Positions 46,001 to 56,704 of a DNA stretch of 64,000 nt are shown here, piece by piece (position 1 is the first letter of the stretch; every line of letters starts with the position of its first letter). The stretch is taken from the NCBI GenBank assembly GCA_022829145.1, contig CM040758.1, forward strand, positions 24,535,575 through 24,599,574. Reading direction: 5' to 3'. The translations under genes were made by a program, and so were the position numbers. The stretch is from Albula goreensis. Its lineage: Eukaryota > Chordata > Actinopteri > Albuliformes > Albulidae. Under the pieces are notes generated by a model. It saw only the letters and a program-made list of their open reading frames with translations. It was not told the DNA's origin and searched no databases.

Positions 46001-46644
46001 ATTTTTACATGTACATTTTTCTGTTTTGTCTCTTTTCATCTCTTTTGTCATTTTGGGATGTGATTACATTTAACATTTTTTTTTTCTGTGTGCTGCAAAC
46101 ATTCAAATTTGTGCTTCTTTTTGGAATGAGGTCTTTAAAAAGTGTCACCGTGGCAACATTATCCAGTAAAGTTTGTGGGAAAATCATGTGCAATATAAGC
46201 TCTCTCAGATGGTTCCAAGTCTCCACCCAAAACTTTTTTTTTTTTTCCGAAAAACAACTTCCTCAGGTCACAAAAGGTCCCCCAAATGCCTCTCATGTAG
46301 GAAATGGGGTTCTCAGATCACACTAAAGCAGACGAAAGAAACCGTGAATTTATTTTGTTGTCGTCTTTTTATCCTTAATGTTCATCCATGGTGTGTGTTG
46401 GACACATTTGTCACCACATGGGCACTTATTCTGGTGTCATTTTCTTTTGTCTTTTTATTTCCTTTTTTTATTGATTATTTATTGCACATATGATAAAAGT
46501 GACTTGTTTTCATTGCCATGTTAAAAAAAAGAGCTGGGGTCTAAACAGAATATGAAAGAGAATCGAGCTGTTTTTTTTTTTTTTTTTTTCTGACATGCAT
46601 AAATAAGGAAGCATTTTGTCAATTTTAAGAGTGCTCATTTCATG

Positions 46645-46650
46645 AATAAA
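46645..46650 (+). terminator. pcgf3: Candidate distal poly(A) signal AATAAA
   Basis: The canonical hexamer in CATGAATAAATGCC is followed by a T-rich CTGCTTTTTGCC region. Another AATAAA lies at 46848-46853. Use of the first would give a ~5.6-kb 3' UTR. Confidence 0.4.
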
Positions 46651-47935
46651 TGCCTTTTAAAGAGTCTGCTTTTTGCCTTTGAGTTTATTTCTAAACATGA
46701 TGGACCTTGGTCTGTCCAAATACGATTTTTCTGCCATATAGGCTACCCTCTTTACAAGATATTTGGGGACATTTTGGGGTATGGGGCACCTGAAACGCCC
46801 CCAGATATGCCCCCCTCGATTACTCAATAACTACTTATTTATACACTAATAAATGGCTGGAAACTATTAGGAGGTTGATCTGATCCCATTTAGTAGTTGT
46901 CACACATTGGGGGCTTATCAGAAATAGTGCCACAATTAGTATTATAAACAAACTGTTAAAAATGCAGACTATTAATTTATGGGTGAGCAAATCCACTTTA
47001 TTTCAGCAGATGTTCACCATTGTAATATGTGGCTCCTAAAATAAAGTTTTAGTCTCACGGGTAGCACTGTGTAATCGCTGTGGATGGGTGCATCTGCAAA
47101 AATAGGGCATCCCATAATAAATCTGCTGCTCATAGCTGAAGCGTATCAGGGTTCTCCATGCTGCTGGAAATCTGCGTCAGTTTGAGGACCGATCATGCAG
47201 GTACGCCATGTGTATTATGCAAACAATTATTCCCTTCACGGCACTTATGTTCATGCCAATTTGTTACCCATACTCATCTTTCGCTAGATTAAGTACAAAC
47301 TGACGGGCTAACAAGATAATTGCTGTAGGAAGCTATGAATAAAACCTGGAGATTCATGAGTCAGAACTGCTCATTCCTTAATTTTCCCTTTTTATTTGGA
47401 AAGAATCTCTTGCTCCTTATCATTGTTAGAGCAGCGTTGGGGAGGTAAATAGCAGTGTGGGTGATTTCTTGCAAAGCACGTTGGACATATACGTCATACT
47501 GTAGGCAAAAACAAAATAAAACAATTCTGGACAGCTTTAGTTTGAGAATATCAGTATCCCAGAGTCCAGGCTGACATGTCGTTCCACATCCAAGCTGTTT
47601 ATGAGGCAGCTTTCAGCGACCTGATCCTCTGAATTCCTTTTTTTCTGATTAACGTAGCCAAGGGATGGCAATAAAGTTGCAGTGAAACAGGTTTGACTGT
47701 CTCGTTTTTCAGCTGAACGTTTTCAGCCCTTAACGATTCTTCATTGACCAACATGTTTGCGACTGAGATGATTCAGACTTGAAAGCAATTAAACTGCGCC
47801 ATTGAACATAAAGACTAAACGTTCCACTGGCTGGAGCAGAAGTGAAGATCACATGGGGGCAATGGAGATGGCTGACCAGGACAAATTTTGTTTGGGTATG
47901 CAAGGGTTCAATGGCACCATTTGTGAAATTAAACC

Positions 47936-47972
47936 AATTTCCTTCTGAAGTTTGTTACTTCAGAAGGAAATT
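47936..47972. other. Perfect 16-bp inverted repeat with 5-nt loop
   Basis: AATTTCCTTCTGAAGT, loop TTGTT, then ACTTCAGAAGGAAATT. All 16 pairs match. The stem is too short for a typical pre-miRNA. It could form a cruciform or an RNA hairpin if transcribed. Confidence 0.9.
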
Positions 47973-48174
47973 TTTTTGGGTCTCCTCGCTGGATTGGAGG
48001 TCTATAGATGTATGAATGACTGACATACTTATGAATGAACCCAGAACTATCTCATCTCTGTAGTTTTGCTTCGTTAAAAGTCATTTCTCCACCTGAACTT
48101 CTCCAGTGATGTCACAGGATGTTGTCATGCAGGCCTGGATGGTTTCTAAATTGCCCCCCCAACACATCTGCACA

Positions 48175-48258
48175 GAGCTGGAGCCCTGTGAAAAAGGGCA
48201 GAAAGCTGGACAGCTCCAGAGCTGGAGCCCTGTGAAAAAGGGCAGAAAGCTGGACAGT
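48175..48258. repeat. 44-bp tandem duplication
   Basis: GAGCTGGAGCCCTGTGAAAA followed by AGGGCAGAAAGCTGGACAG occurs twice in tandem with identical sequence, a recent duplication. Confidence 0.9.
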
Positions 48259-51124
48259 GCTCACAGGACAACACTAATGAATTTGCTGACGGAGCAGCAG
48301 TACCCTCTCCATATGGCCACACTCCACTTTTTTTTTCTTCTCCTTTGCCGCGTTCCTTTCATCCCTCCATAAGCCGGCGCTAACCCCAGGGTCCCGGCTA
48401 ATCATAAGCGTCTATCGCTCTCGCACCAGGGGCGTCGCCAAAAAAGCCCACTCTCTCCCTCAAACAAACGCGGTGTCAGCATTTTATTAACCGCACACAC
48501 GTCAGCATTCCACAAAAGCCTCAACTTTCACAGAGATGAATAAAAACTGTATTATTGTTATTATTGTTATTGTTATTATTATTATTATTATTATTATTTA
48601 TTATTACACTGAAATAGGAATAATCCTCCTGTGGATGTCAGAAGAGCGGTGCGTCAGTGTTTTCTCTCATAACAAAACATAAAACCATCTTTATGGTGTA
48701 GCTCTTAATGTCCTCTAATTTGTTTTCATAATTACTTTTTTCCTTGCCACATATGTTAATTACTTTTATTACCTGTTCACAGGCGAATGATAAAATGGTC
48801 TGTTGTTGGTGTTTTTATGTAGTGTTGAAAATGATTGTTTGGCGAAGGGGCTTTGTGCTGTCTCCCTTGGCAGGTGTAACGTAAATACAAACTAATGAAT
48901 AGTAATGAATCACTGAATGAATAACTGTGTCTCAGTGGTGATTCCATCCCTTAAAAGTATATGTTCTCAACACAAAGCAAAACAGGAGAAGCTTTTGCTA
49001 AACCGAAACAGGGCGCTGGAGACTTTCTGTAAATGGGGCCCTTGGCTGTGTGCGCTCCAGTGCGCACAGAGGAAAGTGGCTGCTTTCACTGTCGGACAAT
49101 GCCAGTGGAGCGGTTCCATGTGGGTCTGCGGCTCGCCGTCAAATAGCTTTTCAGTGCTTTCCCATTCACCGAGCCAGCGCTCGCATTTACACACAACTGG
49201 GATAAAAGGCAGAGAGCTACTATGGCAGACAGTATCCACTTTCCTTTTCTACATTTCTATCATTGCGACTGCCTCCTCCTCTCTCTCTCAATCTCTCTCC
49301 CTCTCTGCCATTCATCATTTTCCATATTTCTGTTATTGTGAATCTCCTTCACACTCTCTCTATCTCCCCTCTCTGTCAATCCTTTTTCCACGTTTCTCGT
49401 CATCATGCCCGCCAAGTGGGCCTTCGCTATAACACTGTAATGCCAGATTCGGGGTCGTTGTTGCTGCGCCCAGAGAAAGGACACTTGTAAACTGGGACTC
49501 CGATTCTAGGAGAGTCCTCGTTTTAAAAGAGAAAAACTGTGCCGGTTCAGTGGCTACCCTTGACATAGGGGACCAAGCCAGTTAAAAGAAAAGAAAAGAA
49601 AAAAGAGGTACTGTACGTTGCGAGACTCCAGTAATGGGGTGTCTATTTGAGCTCGATTTGGTTTGTGGAGTTATAAAGGGAGCAGAGCGCTGTCGGGGGG
49701 TGGTGGGGGTCGTTTTGATAGCTTTCTGAAACACTCCGGCGCTGGCGTGGAGTGACGGCGTAATGCGCTGCAGTGGGCGTATGTGCCGGGAATGCTCATC
49801 GCCTGCACCGCGGAGAGAGACGGAGAGACCGCTCCTGCATCGGCCGGCCAGTACATCTCACTGCGGCTAAATGGCTTACGCTTCCTCTGTTTGAACTGAC
49901 ATTCATCGACTCTCCTTTGCTCTCTTTGTGTTGTCTTGTTTGGTTTGAATCATATTCAAAAATCATACAGCAAAAAAAAAAAAGTTGTACAGGAGGTGAA
50001 ATCATAATTTAAAAAATCATACCAATTACCAGACATTGCATTTGCTTTGGAGATTAATGTCTGGCAATTCTGTTTGTTTTTGTTCATTTATGTGTTTTTT
50101 ACTGGAAGTTACATCACAGCTGAAACAGAAGCTATTGCCAGAAATTAATCTACAAAATCAAACACTGTTTCCCCACATAACAGTTCCTCCACTCGTACAG
50201 TGTGTATGTGTATGATTCTACCAAAGATCGCCTGCAACACAACCCATAACAGGCTTTTGAAACGGAAAATGCTTCATGTACATTTTGAAGAAACTTTGGC
50301 TGATTTGTTTTTTTATTCTTGTGGGAGGGAATAACTGCGGTCTCTCAACTAAAATGCAACTGTAGTTAATGACCTGCTAGGGGATTCGAGAATGAAATGT
50401 GCATTGGATTCTGTATGAGACGTATCATAGTGCTTGAATGAAGAAAAAATGATGTTTAGCTGTATGTCAGTAGCATCAATAGCCTGTTGATCAATTCATC
50501 TTAAGTCAGTCTTGTCGGTGGAAGATGGCTTTGCAGTCCACAGTGGGGCTACAGACTGAAGCCAGTCTATTTCGATACCAAGTTCATTAAGTTGTCTGTA
50601 TTGATTCAGTCAGCAATCTAATCGCTCCGCTTCTCGAAAGGGTCGAGTAATAGGACACTCCGGCAAGACGGACTGGTTTGTCACCGAGACTCTCCGAGTG
50701 TACACGCACCCACACACATGCAAACATGTGCGTGTTCATACGTGCACTCACACACGCTGATTGAAATCGATCCAGTCTGATACTGATTGCTCTTCCATGT
50801 GTGCCGCTGACTGAGCTGCTCCTTGGCTTAGTGCTCTTCACATTGCTTTCAAACTGCCGAGCGCTCCAGCCCCGATGCAAAAATAAAAAACGCATTGATT
50901 GACTTAATCAATTGAGGATTCACAAACTACCCCACATAGGTCCGAGCACCAGAGTAAGGGGAAACTTGTTTTTTCCCCATGTTCCTCTTTATATTTTGTT
51001 AAATAGGACCAGAAGGTCCTGCTCATCGCCATGGCAGCAGATGAGCGGAACGTTTTTAAGCTGCAGCAATCTGTCTCCCATCATCCTTCCTAATGTATAC
51101 AGTACAAGCACAAGATAGTACAAA

Positions 51125-51125
<1 letters not shown>

Positions 51126-51213
<88 letters not shown>
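51126..51213. repeat. (CA)n microsatellite
   Basis: An uninterrupted array of about 44 CA units. Confidence 0.95.
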
Positions 51214-51215
<2 letters not shown>

Positions 51216-52419
51216 GTACTAATGATGAAGGACCTTGGCTGTCAAAAAAACTATTATGCCACTATTTTACTTCGCTTTATCCAACAGAAAGAAAACAAGA
51301 GGCTAAAACTACATTAGTAATGACAAATAAAACATGAAACCCAAGTGCAACCACAACACGATAACAATAATAATTAAAGAAAGTTAAATCTTACAAAAAC
51401 ATCCTGAGGATGAAGGCAGGAAACTTTGCAGCCAGAATGTCAAATCTAATTGATAAGACAATGTATGCGTTATCAGGACAATCTTAGAATTACAGAATGA
51501 CAAGCGCTCTTACATAACTGAAGAGCTATGAGAGATAACTAGCAATCTTTCCTGCATGAGAGTTCAGCATTAAGTTCAGTGCGTGTTTGCTTGAGAGCTC
51601 AGAGTTAAGTATACCACTGTGGCTAGACCGGATTGCTTCTCGTCTTTTTCATCTTTTACTCTGTCAAACACTTCTGCAGCACATACATAGCAAGGAGGAC
51701 CCCCTGCTACGAGGAAAAAATCTCCGGCTCGGAGCTCAGAAGAAACAGGACAGGCATACTGTCTTAGTGCAACATAAACCGAACTCCTTTATCTCCTGGG
51801 TATGAGAGGAATCCAAAATTAAAGTTGCAGAAAAGAAAGACGCAGCTAGATCCAGGCCTGGGTGTGTCGGCCTGGTTTCAGCCCATCGTAAATTCAGACA
51901 GAAAAGAACTGATGGGCAGCAGGCTGTGGTCTGATATTACGCACCCCCTCGCCCCTCGCCCCCCCCGCCCCTCGCCCCCCTGTTGTGATACATGTGTGAG
52001 AAAAGGAGATAAACTGAACCCTTCATTTCATCCATTCACTTTTTCTGTCTGATGGCAGAAAGTCCATTGAAGCTGCTTCTCTTCACTTGATGTGACATCT
52101 GCAGGATTGAAAACACATTAATGGACCTGCTTCTCAGCTGTAGAGTACGATTTATGGTTCATCTTTCTCAACAGTAGCCAGGTCACATATGCTATATGAC
52201 AGGAAATTACCTTCCTGGTCCATCGATGCTAGGGATTCCTGATTTTTGTTCTGCTAAAAGCCCTGATTGTCTATTAACTATTGATAATCAAGTTAGGATG
52301 TTAGTCTAAAACCAATGGCAAAAGTGATTGGTGATTTATCAATGTATTACTATCAGTTGTGACAATAACAACTTTTCTATTTGCTGTCAAAACCATACAG
52401 ATGAATATTTTTACTATAT
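51214..52419. other. Intergenic, nothing recognised
   Basis: Apart from a C-rich patch near 51945-51980 I see no repeat or exon in this stretch. Confidence 0.5.
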
Positions 52420-52545
52420 GCATTTCAGATTAAGTGCCTTGCTCAAGACAAGTGCAGTGGCAGTGTCGTCCCTCGGAGTCGAACCTGCAACCTCTATAGT
52501 TAAGTGAATGTGCTGTGCTAACCAGCAGCAACGTACGGCAGGAGC
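52420..52545 (-). mobile_element. tRNA-derived SINE-type fragment, reverse orientation
   Basis: On the minus strand it shows GGTTGCAGGTTCGACTCC (B box) followed by a body ending CTTGAGCAAGGCACTTAA, typical of fish SINEs. The A-box side reads CTGGTTAGCACAGC. Confidence 0.6.
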
Positions 52546-52964
52546 AATACTGTGAACGCACCTTGACACAGGTTAATAGAATGATGAGGCCGGGTTTTGA
52601 AAAGCTCCACGTTGGCAATGCCGTGTGCGAGAGGAATGACTTCCCGTCAGTCTCTGAAAACGCTTCCGCAGCATGGAGTACGGTCTGCCTGTAGCTCTCA
52701 CCTCAGGAGCGGGGAGATCCAGGGCTTTGTTCTGTTCCGAGAGACAGACCAATATGTCATTTCGCCGTGCAGGAGAATGAGCTAAGCTGCTTAAGATCCG
52801 CAATCTGTTTCACTCTCCGAAGATAGACTGAGGATCAGGAAGCAGGGGGACACTGTTTCTAGGTGAGGTCCCTGCCGTCTCTGCATTCTGATTTGTTATC
52901 CTGCAATTTTAATGCACTTTGTGTGATAAAACTCTTTACCAATTTCCAGTACAGCTACCGATTT

Positions 52965-53110
52965 TCCATTACAATTATTTAACCTTTATTTAACCAGTAA
53001 GTCCCTCTAGATAAAATTTCTTTTTCAAGGGAGGCCTGGCTCAGAGAACAACATAAAAGTAAATACAAAGGTACAAATCAAATGATACAAATTTGTATAC
53101 AATAACTATG
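52965..53110. mobile_element. Teleost interspersed repeat (TTTATTTAACCAGTAAGTCC type)
   Basis: AACCTTTATTTAACCAGTAA, then CTTTTTCAAGGGAGGCCTGG, matches a motif order widespread in teleost repeats. The element may continue rightwards to about 53640, but I cannot define its end or class. Confidence 0.4.
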
Positions 53111-56100
53111 TTCAATATTAAAATATATGCCTATATAAAACACTTTTGCTAGATACAGAAGGTGGCATCTTCGGTTTTAAAAATGAAAATGGAATACAAT
53201 TATTTTATGTGATTGTATCTGCTCTGGTAAAGCATATCAAGGACCTGATGTGAAGTGTGGAGCAGCGAGTTAAAGAAAGCTGGTGCTTGTGCGAAGGCGG
53301 GAAGGGTTACAAACCCCAATTATTCAAGCGACATTGACGTGTGCTGGAACACGAAAAGTGAGAATACTGTAAGAATCCAGGGGAAGTGGAGGTTAAGCTC
53401 CTGCTAGCGCGATGATTTGGATAATGAGCGCAGAGGATGGGGCCATCCAGGCACAGAAGCACAAAATGGTGGACGGTGATCATTATCTCAGCGAGAGCTC
53501 AGCCGCAGGTGGTGGTGATGTTGAGCCCATGCAAGCAAAGGGCGCACCCCAGAGAGAAAACACCCCAAGGTAGCCTTATAGAGAACGGTCAAAAGTTCAC
53601 AGTCTGGACTTTCTCAGTCTACGCTATGAGATAAACCTGTGAAAACGGAGTAAGGCCGTGGGAAGGTGGTCATTAGCGGAATAGCTTGCTAGCCTCCGAA
53701 AGAAGGATATGGTCATGGATTCTCCTTGAAGGGCATACCCTTAACTTAAGAGGGGGTGCTCGTACACATCACAGAGATACAACTTTGTAGGGTGCTCACA
53801 AATATGTACTGGAGTAGGGCAATTCTGAGTATTCAGTAGTTCACATCCATCTGTCCTGTTTCCCCATCAGCATAATGAATTCAAAAAGAAAAAAAAATAA
53901 TTAACAGGCAGGCAGCTACAACGAACAGCAAACATTGTCATACTTGCTTGAATTTGGTTCTCAAAGGACAAAGTGTTTTATATTTAGCCAAAACTGGCTT
54001 GAATTCTGAAGGTGTGCTGCCAGGTGCCAAAATCTGGCTCTCAGCGGACTACGGACCGGATTCAATCAACATTCCTTCAGAACTCCGGCTTTCAATTAAA
54101 AGCAAATGTGTTAAACATTTATTCTCCTCACAAAACAGTATGAAGAGTTCAACAATCAACCAGTATTGACTCGCCAGACTGCGGACTGAAGTTTGAATTG
54201 ATTTGTAAATCAAAAGTAGGGAGCCGGTACAGAAGTCCGCATGGCGGTGCAAATAGCGGTTCTCCTTTCCGTGCTAATTCACATGGTTTAAATGAGTTTA
54301 AAAAAGGTGGCCACACTCTGAAATGATCTCCAAAAACCTCTTTTCATTTTTCATGTTTGAATATCAGAGCCTGACACCACCTGAAGCAAACGTTTTGGCT
54401 ATGTCTTACTCAGGAACTGTGTCAGAAGTAGTCTAAGGTGTTGGGAAATGTTGATTGAATCCTGACAGCAGCATTTATTTCCATGTGCTGTCTCTTCAGT
54501 TCAACCTGTCACTCCGACAATGAAATCCATCCTAGTATTTTGGGTCCACCCACTGCGGTGTACCGGCTGACAGCGGGCTTCTATGCAGACTTCATCACAT
54601 TGACATACACCGCTTTGACTTCAGATGTCAGTAAAGTGAAGATGTGAAAAACAAGCAGCAAAAATAAAACAAATTCAATTTCTTAACCCTGAGGCAATGG
54701 TACCACCCATGATAACTTGTTCAGGTGATTGACAAGCTCGCCTCTCTAAACTCAAAAGAATATATTCTTCGAGTGCTAACTGCCCAGCAAAAAAAATGGC
54801 TGACACAGTTTCAGAACAGTGGTGTGTTCAGTTGACATGTGACAGCAGTCCTAAAAAAAAAAGGGGGAAACTCTCTTTATCAATGTGCATGTGAATATGA
54901 AGGTGGGAAAGACACAATCCATACAGCCACATGTGATACCATAAGACTGGTATCATCATGCAGATGTACAGGACATTTTGCCTTCCCTCTTCAGGTCCAC
55001 AAAACTCTTCTTTCACCTGGAAATCCAGCTTAGAGCTTTGTTTGGGTTGGGGGGAATACCAGCCCAACCTACTCTGGCCCCAAACAGATCCAGTCAGAAG
55101 CTAGCCCAAGCCCAGACCTTGCAGCTATTTAATGAACCTGAAGGTGACCAAAATACATTTCTCAGTAATAACCATATTTGAACTTAATGGTATGCAGGTA
55201 AAAAATCTATGTTACACAAGCATATATTAGCTGTTCTTCGGAGGAGTAAACAGACATCTAAGGTAGTATATTTCTCCTCATTAATTCTCTCACACAAGGC
55301 AAGAGTCTTTCATGTCTTTCAACTGCACTCTTTTATTTCCCCGTTCAGGACAGTTAACTTCAATAATGAGAACAATTCACAATGCAGTTAAATAATTTGT
55401 TGGCAAAATTTAATAAATTAGCTGGCGACTTTTTTACAAAATGAATAACAGCCTAAAAAAAAAAGAAAAACGATAGCCTGAGGCTCTGTAGAGCCCTCCA
55501 GAAATCCATGGTAAAATTTCTTAGATACTGCGGAAAGTTTTTCAAACTCTGCAAAGAGAAACCTACACCCTCTATGTGAACCCGCAGGGCAAAACTGTGA
55601 AATCACATTTTCTAGCACCAAGGTACAAATAAAGGCATTTGTTGAAACATATAATTTGTTTATTCAATACATTAAGCTTATTTGTTGGAAAATGTAAAAC
55701 TCCAGTCCTGGTGTCCCCAAACTGGGAAGCAGATGAGTAGAAGCAAAGGTTGCACCTGCAAAATTGAAGCGCGACAGAGAGACGATCAGGCAATAGAGAC
55801 CCTGTCCATTAACAGAATGAACACACCTCAGAGAAACGCCATACACTAAGAAGAGACTGGCAGATTAACTCACCTGTTAATTATCTCTCAGCAGGGAGTT
55901 GATTGATCCTTACCTCCCCATGACCTGTGTAATTTTGGTGGGTGTGTGGGTGGAAGGGAAGGAGGGAGGGAGGGGGCTATCAGAGGGGTATTTTTAGCCA
56001 CACTCTGCCAGGACTTGCTTTTGCATTTTCAGCCTAGATTGATTAAGTTATCCCATAATTGTATGGGGAGTTAATATTTATGGTCAAAGTACAGAGGGAG

Positions 56101-56353
56101 GTAGGTTTTGATATTTCAAAAATTTATTTTTGGTAGAAAATGTGATGAGGGGACAGCTTTTTTAAAAAATGTATTAGAATTAATTTCAGATGTCTAATAA
56201 TTTACTGATTATGTCCTCTCCTGGTTACAAATGACTAGGAAATAAATTATATGTCAAATATAATTCTGCTTGGCAACTTAAATGCTCCTTCTGGCCAGTT
56301 TTACCTCCTGGTTTTTATAGGGTAAATACTCTGCTTCATGGAACAACCTGGAA
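53111..56353. other. Intergenic with CNE-like block
   Basis: No gene recognised. Sequence at 55860-56340 is AT-rich, complex and full of TAATTA/TTAAT-type cores, resembling conserved non-coding DNA. A short GGGAGG run lies near 55958-55974. Confidence 0.45.
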
Positions 56354-56704
56354 GGTTAAGGTTAGAGTTTAGGGTTTAGAGTTTAGGGTTTATGGGTTAG
56401 TGTTAGGGTTTAGGGTTTAGGGTTAGGGTAAGAGTTTAGGGTTAAGGGTTTAGGGTTTAGTGTAAGGGTTTAGGGTTAGGGTAAGGGTTTAGGGTTTAGG
56501 GTTAGGGTAAGAGTTTAGGGTTAAGGGTTAGGGTTTAGGGTTTAGTGTAAGGGTTTAGGGTTAGGGTAAGGGTTAGGGTTTAGGGTTTAGGGTAAGGGTG
56601 TAGGGTTTATGGTTTGGGTAAGGGATTAGGGTTTAGGGTAAGGGTTTAGGATTTATGGTTAGGGTAAAAGTTTAGGGTTTAGGGTTAGGGTTTAGGGTTT
56701 TAGG
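56354..56704 (+). repeat. Telomere-like TTTAGGG/TTAGGG interstitial array
   Basis: About 350 bp of mixed TTTAGGG, TTAGGG and TAAGGG units with scattered variants (TTTAGTG, AAGAGTTT). Marker variants recur at spacings of 79 bp (AGAGTTT at 56431 and 56510) and 84 bp (TTTAGTG at 56457 and 56541), showing a higher-order repeat. The G-rich strand is the + strand. Confidence 0.92.

Larger units (their letters stand above)
41045..46670 (+). other. pcgf3: Putative pcgf3 3' UTR (proximal and distal ends possible)
   Basis: AT- and T-rich sequence without exons follows the stop codon. It contains Pumilio-type TGTACATA (41778-41785) and TGTAAATA (42529-42536), an (ATT)n run near 41395-41432, many T runs and a CpG-rich patch at 45040-45200. 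The UTR could end near 43050 or near 46670, depending on which AATAAA is used. The distal part could instead be intergenic. Confidence 0.45.
46671..51120. other. Intergenic, no recognised gene
   Basis: It holds a perfect hairpin (47936-47972), a 44-bp tandem duplication (about 48175-48258), an (ATT)n run near 48555-48603 and a CpG-dense patch near 49640-49890. I looked on the minus strand for complexin-1, a neighbour of PCGF3 in mammals, and found no matching exon. Confidence 0.5.

Noticed and set aside
47936-47972. miRNA precursor or rho-independent terminator
   Set aside because: The stem is too short for a pre-miRNA, and the following T run is incidental because bacterial terminators do not apply in a vertebrate genome.
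48917-49432. 171-residue open frame (+)
   Set aside because: No domain recognised, the end is CT-repeat encoded Ser/Leu, and no splice or promoter context is evident.
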